A stretch of 10,847 nt of DNA. Source: an uncultured Oscillospiraceae bacterium (GTDB lineage Bacteria > Bacillota > Clostridia > Oscillospirales > Oscillospiraceae). A program made the translations under genes and the position numbers. Below the pieces are notes generated by a model, which was not told where the DNA came from, searched no databases, and saw nothing but the letters and a program-made list of their open reading frames with translations. This document shows positions 6,135 to 10,847 of the stretch, one piece after another (position 1 is the stretch's first letter; every line of letters starts with the position of its first letter). The DNA lies in contig CAKTQP010000058.1 in NCBI GenBank assembly GCA_934597165.1, forward strand, positions 1-10,847, written 5' to 3'.

Positions 6135-6173
6135 ATATTTTAATTGAAATTGAAACCAAAGGAAGTGAAACGT

Positions 6174-6992
6174 ATGATGGATAACCTCTTCAACGACATG
6201 GAGCAGAATCGGAAATTAGAAGAGATGGAAGAGGAACTGGAGCGGCAGAGAGAGGCTGTGCTGAAGGAAGCCATGAAGCAGTATCAGGACGCCGCTATGG
6301 AGGGCGACCCCCGCGCCCAGTACGCCCTGGCTCACGCCTATTTCCAGGCGCAGGACTACGTGACCTCCCTGTCCTGGTGGAACCAGGCGGCGAAGAAGGG
6401 GCTGACCTATGCTTGGACACGGGTAGCTTTGCAGTATGCCTACGGTCTGGGTGTGGACAAAGACCCGGCCAAAGCCATGGACTGTCTGTGGAACGCCATC
6501 CACGGCGACCCGGAGGACATGAACGCCCTGGCCTATCTGGGGATGTTCTACGAACAGGGTATTGGCGTGGAGAAGAACCAGGAACAGGCCATCACCTGCT
6601 ACCGCCAGGCGGCAGAGAACGGCGACCCCATGGCACAGTTCGCCCTGGGTATGTGCTATTTCTTTGGCAACGGCCTGGACGAGAGCACCAAGCAGGCTCT
6701 GAAATGGGTAGACGCTGCGGCAGAACAGAACTGGCCGGAAGCCCTGTATTTCCTGGGCTTGCAGCACTACTTGGGCAACCGGGTGGATCGCGACCTGTAC
6801 CTGTCTGTGAGCTACCTGCGCAAGGCGGCGGAAAACGGTTCCGTGGACGCAGAGCAGCTGGTAGAGCTGGTGGAGCATGACATCAGCGTGGAAAATCAGA
6901 TGCGGGAAGTGAACGGCCTGAACGGGATGCTGGATCAGTTTGAGGCCTATCTCAACAGCTTTGAAGATTATGATGACGAGGACGAGTATTGA
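6174..6992 (+). CDS. Sel1-like repeat protein, cytoplasmic
   Basis: A 272-residue protein starting at the ATG at 6174 behind an AAAGGAAG site (ATG at 6177 is the close alternative). There is no signal peptide or membrane helix. Residues 8-36 are a charged, Glu/Arg-rich helix likely to form a coiled coil. From about 36 to 222 run five Sel1-like (TPR-related) repeats with the usual A-x-x-x-L-G-x-x-Y core: AQYALAHAYF, AWTRVALQYAYGLGV, ALAYLGMFYEQGIGV, AQFALGMCYFFGNGL and ALYFLGLQHYLGNRV, each followed by a WxxxAA- or YLRKAAENG-type helix. The last 15 residues are strongly acidic (DYDDEDEY). Sel1 repeats form a superhelix that binds other proteins; the partner is unknown. It is divergent from serpin 2 and convergent with the flavoprotein gene, so it is transcribed alone. 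Confidence 0.88.
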   Translation: MMDNLFNDMEQNRKLEEMEEELERQREAVLKEAMKQYQDAAMEGDPRAQYALAHAYFQAQDYVTSLSWWNQAAKKGLTYAWTRVALQYAYGLGVDKDPAKAMDCLWNAIHGDPEDMNALAYLGMFYEQGIGVEKNQEQAITCYRQAAENGDPMAQFALGMCYFFGNGLDESTKQALKWVDAAAEQNWPEALYFLGLQHYLGNRVDRDLYLSVSYLRKAAENGSVDAEQLVELVEHDISVENQMREVNGLNGMLDQFEAYLNSFEDYDDEDEY

Positions 6993-7008
6993 GGTCCTCT
7001 CCCGAAAA

Positions 7009-7041
7009 AACACGCAGTCCATCGGACTGCGTGTTCTTCTT
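7009..7041. terminator. Bidirectional terminator between Sel1 and flavoprotein genes
   Basis: AACACGCAGTCC (7009-7020) pairs perfectly with 7024-7035 around a 3-base loop. On the plus strand TTCTTCTTTT follows; on the minus strand the stem runs into TTTTTT. It lies between the two convergent stop codons and immediately abuts the flavoprotein stop, so it can end both transcripts. Confidence 0.88.
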
Positions 7042-8256
7042 TTATCGGTGCTGCAACAATCCAGCCAGATGCCCGCTGGACCAAGCCCACTGCAGGTTGA
7101 ACCCCCCGCAGTCCCCGTCCACATCCAGCACCTCGCCAGCAGCGTAGAAGCCCGGACAACGACGGCTCTCCAAGGTTGCCGGGTCAAACTGCGCGGTGTC
7201 CAGCCCGCCGGCGGTGACTTGGGCGTGTTCCAACCCCTGGTCGCCGGTCACCGGCAGGCGGAAATCCTTGACGTTTTTGGCGATGGCCGTCAGATTTTTC
7301 CGGGTCAGATCCATGACAGCATCCCCCAGCTTTCGCCCGCCGTAGCGGATGACTGTCCGCCCCAACCGGTTGTGGAGCATCCCCGTCAAAAGGTTCTCCA
7401 ACGTCAGTTCCGGACACTGTGCCTGCCGCTGTGCCAACAGCTCCACCAGTTCCGTCTGAGACACGTTAGGCAGCAGATCCAGTGATAAGGTCACCGGTTC
7501 TTCTGCGGTCACAGCGATGCGGGAGAGCTGAAAGATGACCGGCCCACTGACCCCGTAGTCAGTGAACTGCACCTGTCCCGTTTCCTCTGCCACCAGCTCC
7601 TGCCCCATCAGCAGCCGCACCACCGCATCCGCTCGCACCCCCTTTAGGGATTTCGGCCAGGTGGGGTCGGTGTTCAGCTGCACCAGAGAGGGGTGGAGGC
7701 GGGTACATTTGTGCCCCAGGGTCTTGGCCAACTGATAGCCCGATTTGGTGCCCCCCAACTTGGGCGCGGCGGCGCCGCCGGCGGTGAGGATGACCCGATC
7801 CGCCCACAGGGAACCGGCGGAACCGGTGAGGGTGAACCCGCCGGATTTCCCCGGCCGGATGGCCTCCACCGGCCAGTCCGTCCGCACCACCACACCGGCA
7901 GCATCCAACGCCAGGCGCAGGGTGTCCAGGACGCTGTTGGCTTGGTCGGAGTAGGGGTAGCACTTCCCGTCCGGTTCGGAGACAGTCAGCAGACCCCGTT
8001 GGCGGAAAAAGTCCAAGGTGTCCGCCACCCCAAAGGCGTCCAGGGCAGGACGGACAAAGTCCGGGTGTCCGCCGTGATAGTTGCCGGGGGCGCAGGTCAG
8101 GTTGCTCAGATTGCACCGGCCGTTGCCGGTGGCCAGCAGCTTCCGTCCCAGGCGGCTCTGCCGTTCCAACAGGGTGACGGTGCCGTCCACCCATTCCGCC
8201 GCCGTCAGAGCGGCCATCATTCCGGCAGCACCGCCGCCGATGATCGCAAGTTCCAT
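7042..8256 (-). CDS. FAD-dependent oxidoreductase, HI0933/YhiN (BaiN-like) family
   Basis: The product is 404 residues, a usual length for the family. I chose the ATG at 8256 because an AAAGGAG site precedes it and MELAIIGGGAAG then forms the expected N-terminal FAD-binding Rossmann motif (GGGAAG, 7-12). The family signature GRKLLATGNGRCNLSN is at 37-52. The C-terminal FAD motif GFYAAGEVLDVDG begins at 369 and is followed by GGFNLQWAWSSG at 384-395. Members are annotated as aminoacetone oxidase-like or NAD(P)/FAD-dependent oxidoreductases. The best-studied relative, BaiN of Clostridium scindens, acts in reductive steps of bile-acid 7-dehydroxylation, but the family is widespread and most members have no proven substrate. 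No other bile-acid gene lies nearby, so that role is not supported here. It is a single-gene unit on the minus strand. Confidence 0.93.
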   Translation of the reverse strand: MELAIIGGGAAGMMAALTAAEWVDGTVTLLERQSRLGRKLLATGNGRCNLSNLTCAPGNYHGGHPDFVRPALDAFGVADTLDFFRQRGLLTVSEPDGKCYPYSDQANSVLDTLRLALDAAGVVVRTDWPVEAIRPGKSGGFTLTGSAGSLWADRVILTAGGAAAPKLGGTKSGYQLAKTLGHKCTRLHPSLVQLNTDPTWPKSLKGVRADAVVRLLMGQELVAEETGQVQFTDYGVSGPVIFQLSRIAVTAEEPVTLSLDLLPNVSQTELVELLAQRQAQCPELTLENLLTGMLHNRLGRTVIRYGGRKLGDAVMDLTRKNLTAIAKNVKDFRLPVTGDQGLEHAQVTAGGLDTAQFDPATLESRRCPGFYAAGEVLDVDGDCGGFNLQWAWSSGHLAGLLQHR

Positions 8257-8288
8257 AGAATCGGACTCCTTTTTTCGTTCCATTGCCC

Positions 8289-8300
8289 CTAGTATACTAG
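8289..8300. promoter_or_regulatory. Palindromic -10 region upstream of the flavoprotein gene
   Basis: CTAGTATACTAG is a perfect 12-base palindrome containing TATACT on both strands (minus-strand copy at 8291-8296). The minus-strand copy would start the flavoprotein transcript near 8284, within a base or two of an upstream in-frame ATG at 8283, which supports initiation at 8256 instead. The matching -35 (TTTCCC on the minus strand) is weak. Confidence 0.45.
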
Positions 8301-8340
8301 AAAAGCGGCGGGAGGGAAAGGGGGATACTGGCAAAAGCCC

Positions 8341-8369
8341 TTGACAGAAGCAGGGAGGTGCATTAAAGT
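8341..8369 (+). promoter_or_regulatory. Promoter of the 8419 lipoprotein gene
   Basis: A consensus TTGACA (8341-8346) is followed after 17 bases by TAAAGT (8364-8369), giving a start near 8376 and a leader of about 43 bases. The spacer contains an AGGAGG-like string (GGGAGGTG), but no start codon follows it in a useful frame. Confidence 0.7.
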
Positions 8370-8418
8370 AAGGGACAAGAGAGAGGAACCCAACCCTGTA
8401 TGACAGAAAGGAATCTCA

Positions 8419-9075
8419 ATGATGAAAAAACTGCTCAGCGCCATTTTGGCCATTTCTATGCTCTGCCTGCTGGTAGGCTGTTCCCAGAACACCCCCGCCG
8501 CCAGCAGCACCCCCGCTCCCGCTGCCAGCGCCTCCACCCCCCAGGCGGAGCCTGTCCAGCCGGAACCCGCTCAGCCCGATGCCTCCGCATCCGCATCCAC
8601 CCCTGACGCATCCACCTCGGAGAACCTGCCCGATGAAAAGACCGCTGCCAACCAGGTCAGCCGAACCGGTCTGCTCACCGGCGCCTTCCTGAATGACGCC
8701 GAACGGGCCAAGGACAACGAGGGCGCCAGCGCCAACGATCAGCTCACCTATGTGATCGGCGCCGCCACCATCATCAGCGCCCGCTTTGAGACCAGACACA
8801 ATACGGAAGCATTCATGGACGAATACGCCGCAGGCAGCGACGTAGGCGAACCCCAGGACATCGACGTGGCAGGCACCACCGGCACCCGTTACCACTGGGA
8901 GACCGGCTCCAATGAGGACGCCAGCGTCATCGACGCCGTGGTCACCGAAGCCAACGGCGCCAGCCTCCTCTTCCTGGTGAAGAACAGCAAGGACGCTGCC
9001 GCTGGCTACACCGATGCCGGCCCTGTCCAGGAAGCAGTGGACAGCTGGATGAGCAGCTTGATGGTCGCGGAATAA
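8419..9075 (+). CDS. Lipoprotein of unknown function
   Basis: The product is 218 residues. The start at 8419 (ATG repeated at 8422) follows AGAAAGGA. MMKKLLSAILAISMLCLLVGC is cut at the lipobox L-V-G-C, leaving C21 as the lipid anchor. Residues 22 to about 75 are a flexible linker of Pro, Ala, Ser and Thr with repeated Ala-Ser and Pro-Glu units. A compact domain of about 140 residues follows, with no family I recognise. It has alternating hydrophobic strands (LTYVIGAATIISARF at 109-123, SLLFLVKNS at 182-190), a helix with TEAFMDEYAAG (129-139), and a final amphipathic helix QEAVDSWMSSLMV. After lipidation it has no cysteine, unlike the other surface proteins here. It is likely a substrate-binding or structural protein on the outer face of the membrane. 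It has its own promoter and terminator. Confidence 0.85.
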   Translation: MMKKLLSAILAISMLCLLVGCSQNTPAASSTPAPAASASTPQAEPVQPEPAQPDASASASTPDASTSENLPDEKTAANQVSRTGLLTGAFLNDAERAKDNEGASANDQLTYVIGAATIISARFETRHNTEAFMDEYAAGSDVGEPQDIDVAGTTGTRYHWETGSNEDASVIDAVVTEANGASLLFLVKNSKDAAAGYTDAGPVQEAVDSWMSSLMVAE

Positions 9076-9092
9076 AACACCCTGAAGACTGG

Positions 9093-9126
9093 AAAGACCT
9101 CGGAACATGGTTCCGGGGTCTTTTTT
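9093..9126 (+). terminator. Terminator of the 8419 lipoprotein gene
   Basis: A 14-base-pair stem (9093-9106 with 9110-9123, one G-U pair) with loop ATG is followed by Ts through 9126, 17 bases beyond the stop codon. Confidence 0.9.
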
Positions 9127-9143
9127 GATAGGAACATGGTGGG

Positions 9144-9172
9144 TTGTCGGATGGAACAGAATATGGTATCCT
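9144..9172 (+). promoter_or_regulatory. Antiporter gene promoter
   Basis: TTGTCG (9144-9149), a 17-base spacer and TATCCT (9167-9172), with TGG before it as an extended -10, lie just after the preceding terminator. The predicted start near 9179 leaves a leader of about 32 bases before the ATG at 9211. Confidence 0.55.
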
Positions 9173-9210
9173 AGACGAATATTTATTTCAAACGAAGGGA
9201 CGGGAAACAC

Positions 9211-10548
9211 ATGAGAGAGAAAATAGCACCCTTTGCCCCTGTCATCGCCCTGCTGCTCCTGTTGGTTGGCGCCGCTGCGTTCGGCATCTACCTGGGCTGG
9301 GCGCTGATCGTCGGCGCGATCTTGTTCACCTTAGACGCCAAACGCCATGGCCGCACGTGGAAACAGGTGGGGCAAATGCTGGCACAAGGGCTGAAGAAGG
9401 CTTGGATCGTGGTGCAGGTGCTCCTCATCATCGGCCTGCTCACCGCCAGTTGGATCTCCTGCGGCGCCATCCCCTGCCTGGTGCATCTGGGCGCTCTGGT
9501 CATCCGACCGCACGTCTTTCTCCTCTGTACCTTCCTCCTCTGCGCCATCATGAGCTTCCTGCTGGGCACCAGCTTCGGCACCGCCAACACCATGGGGGTG
9601 GTCATGATGACCCTGGCACGGGCAGGCGGAGTGAGCATCCCCATGACCGCCGGAGCCATCCTGTGCGGCATCTACGTGGGCGACCGGTGCAGTCCCATGT
9701 CCTCCTCCCTGCTCCTGTTGTCTACGCTGACCGAGACGGAACTGTATGACAACGTGGGCATGACCATGAAATCCATGCTGGTGCCCATCCTGGCCGCCAG
9801 CGGCGGGTATCTGTTCTGCAGCTTCCTCTCCCCCCTGTCCACCGCCTCCACCGGCCTGGTGGAACAGCTGGAGGCTGGGTTCAACCTGAACCCGGTGGTG
9901 CTGCTGCCCACCGTGGTGGTCTTTGTCCTCTGTTTGATGCGCAAGCCGGTGAAGCTGGCCATGGCGGTGAGCATGGTCTTGGCCTGTCTGCTGGCAGTGT
10001 TCTTCCAGGGGATGCCGGTGTTGGAGCTGGCTAAAACCCTGGTTTTTGGCTACCACCTGCCGGAGACCGAACCCCTCTCCGCCATCCTCCACGGCGGCGG
10101 TCTGTCCAGCATGGTCACCAGCATCATCATCGTCACCTCCAGCTGCGCCATTGCAGGCATCGTAGAGGGCACCGACCTGACTGCCCATCTGGGTGGCCAC
10201 ACCGGCGGTGGCCATCTGAAGACCTACCTGAAAACCCTGGCCACCGGCTTTGTCACCGCCGCCATCGGCTGCAACCAGACCATCGCCATCGTCCTGACCC
10301 ATGCCGTCCGGAAGGACGACTATCAGACCCTGGGGAATCAGGTCTTCGCCAGAGACATGAGCTTCGCCGGCACCCTGGCTCCCGTCCTCCTCCCCTGGTG
10401 CATCGCCGCCTATACTCCCACCAGCCAGCTGGACGTCCACGGACTGGGCTGGATGCTCTTCGCCTTCTGGCTCTGGCTCATGCTGCTCTGGCAGGGGGTG
10501 TACGCCTGGTGGATGGATCGCAAAGCACGCAGACAGAGTGCAGCTTGA
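9211..10548 (+). CDS. NhaC-family sodium/proton antiporter
   Basis: A 445-residue membrane protein with about eleven hydrophobic helices, the usual size for NhaC transporters. The ATG at 9211 follows GAAGGGACGGG. Signature segments in the first half are LLGTSFGTANTMG (118-129 region) and GIYVGDRCSPMSSS (153-166), corresponding to the conserved GTSxGT and GDxxSPxS motifs of the family. The second half has GGGLSSM (295-301) and the half-helix GCNQTIAIVL (353-362). Members exchange internal sodium for protons; some relatives of this fold instead move dicarboxylates or amino acids with sodium, so the substrate is probable, not certain. In an anaerobe it would help with sodium and pH balance. The last residues (MDRKARRQSAA) are basic and cytoplasmic. 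It is transcribed alone. Confidence 0.9.
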   Translation: MREKIAPFAPVIALLLLLVGAAAFGIYLGWALIVGAILFTLDAKRHGRTWKQVGQMLAQGLKKAWIVVQVLLIIGLLTASWISCGAIPCLVHLGALVIRPHVFLLCTFLLCAIMSFLLGTSFGTANTMGVVMMTLARAGGVSIPMTAGAILCGIYVGDRCSPMSSSLLLLSTLTETELYDNVGMTMKSMLVPILAASGGYLFCSFLSPLSTASTGLVEQLEAGFNLNPVVLLPTVVVFVLCLMRKPVKLAMAVSMVLACLLAVFFQGMPVLELAKTLVFGYHLPETEPLSAILHGGGLSSMVTSIIIVTSSCAIAGIVEGTDLTAHLGGHTGGGHLKTYLKTLATGFVTAAIGCNQTIAIVLTHAVRKDDYQTLGNQVFARDMSFAGTLAPVLLPWCIAAYTPTSQLDVHGLGWMLFAFWLWLMLLWQGVYAWWMDRKARRQSAA

Positions 10549-10576
10549 CGGAACGCCGTTCCTTTCAGCAAAAAAC

Positions 10577-10605
10577 AAAGCACCTGTGGAAACACAGGTG
10601 CTTTT
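10577..10605 (+). terminator. Terminator of the antiporter gene
   Basis: AAAGCACCTGTG (10577-10588) pairs perfectly with 10593-10604 around a GAAA tetraloop, ending in TTTT, 28 bases beyond the stop codon. Confidence 0.88.
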
Positions 10606-10847
10606 GTAATGGTATAACAGTTGGAAGCTCAGCGCTTGGAGAACTGAGGTGCACGACGAGCTGCTTTCAGGCCGTACTTCACGAAACCGAATCTCAATTC
10701 TGCTTGATATTACGCGGTTTTTCAAGCTTTTTGCTCTTCGTCCACCAGTTCTTAAACCCACGATTTTGTGGGCTTTTGTCGGATTTTAACCCTAATCTTT
10801 TTTTGATGTGTCGATTGCTCTGTTGATCACCCCATGTAATTGGGCAG
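10606..10847. other. Non-coding end region with a short minus-strand open frame
   Basis: No full gene is seen in the last 240 bases. On the minus strand 10629-10709 encodes a very basic 26-residue open stretch ending KYGLKAARRAPQFSKR and a stop, closed upstream by TAA at 10710-10712. It has no ribosome site or confident start. A small hairpin (CCCAC 10757-10761 with GTGGG 10768-10772) followed by CTTTT could be a weak plus-strand terminator. The region may be a leader, a repeated intergenic element, or the decayed end of a gene lying beyond the window. Confidence 0.3.

Noticed and set aside
6216..7187. 323-codon minus-strand open frame opposite the Sel1 gene
   Set aside because: The Sel1 repeats on the other strand are unmistakable, and this frame crosses the terminator at 7009-7041.
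7042..8256. Bile-acid dehydroxylation role for the BaiN-like enzyme
   Set aside because: The HI0933 family is broad, and no other bai-type gene is present in the window.
7693..8292. 199-codon plus-strand open frame opposite the flavoprotein gene
   Set aside because: The opposite strand encodes conserved FAD motifs; this frame is its shadow.
9331..10761. 476-codon minus-strand open frame opposite the antiporter gene
   Set aside because: His/Gln/Gly-rich antisense of a GC-rich membrane protein gene; it crosses the hairpin terminator at 10577-10605 and has no ribosome site.

Overview
The window reads as chromosome from a gut-type Clostridia species, probably an Oscillospiraceae/Ruminococcaceae relative. 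This is inferred from AGGAGG-like ribosome binding sites, intrinsic terminators after most genes, Gram-positive-style lipoprotein signals, and a gene set (serpins, LRR_5 surface protein, SatP-type acetate carrier, HI0933 flavoprotein) common in that group. No rRNA, tRNA, CRISPR array, transposase or phage gene is visible. Base composition varies: single 60-base lines hold 25/60 G+C in the LRR gene (421-480), 27/60 in serpin 1 (4321-4380), 17/60 in the serpin 1 tail (3061-3120) and 38/60 in the antiporter gene (10081-10140).

Layout, left to right. (1) 66-1726, minus strand: a two-gene unit encoding a cysteine-rich zinc-ribbon membrane protein and then a leucine-rich-repeat lipoprotein. (2) 1845-2114, plus: a small XRE-type regulator, divergent from that unit across a short region carrying a strong inverted repeat that could be its operator. 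(3) 2393-2953, plus: a SatP/YaaH acetate carrier with its own promoter and terminator. (4) 3041-5992, minus: two paralogous serpins, each with its own promoter. The upstream copy is an exported lipoprotein with a Met-Ser reactive bond. The downstream copy has no signal peptide but a C-terminal two-helix membrane tail. (5) 6174-6992, plus: a cytoplasmic Sel1-repeat protein, divergent from the lipoprotein serpin. (6) 7042-8256, minus: a BaiN/HI0933-type FAD enzyme, convergent with the Sel1 gene on a shared terminator. (7) 8419-9075, plus: a lipoprotein of unknown function. (8) 9211-10548, plus: an NhaC-type sodium/proton antiporter. (9) 10606-10847: no convincing gene.

Most genes look like single-gene transcription units with recognisable promoters and hairpin terminators, so functional coupling is limited. 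The clearest linked sets are the zinc-ribbon/LRR pair with its divergent regulator, and the serpin pair. If the predicted topologies hold, the serpins protect opposite faces of the membrane: one against outside (host or microbial) proteases, the other against proteases inside the cell. That serpin pair is the most unusual feature of the window.
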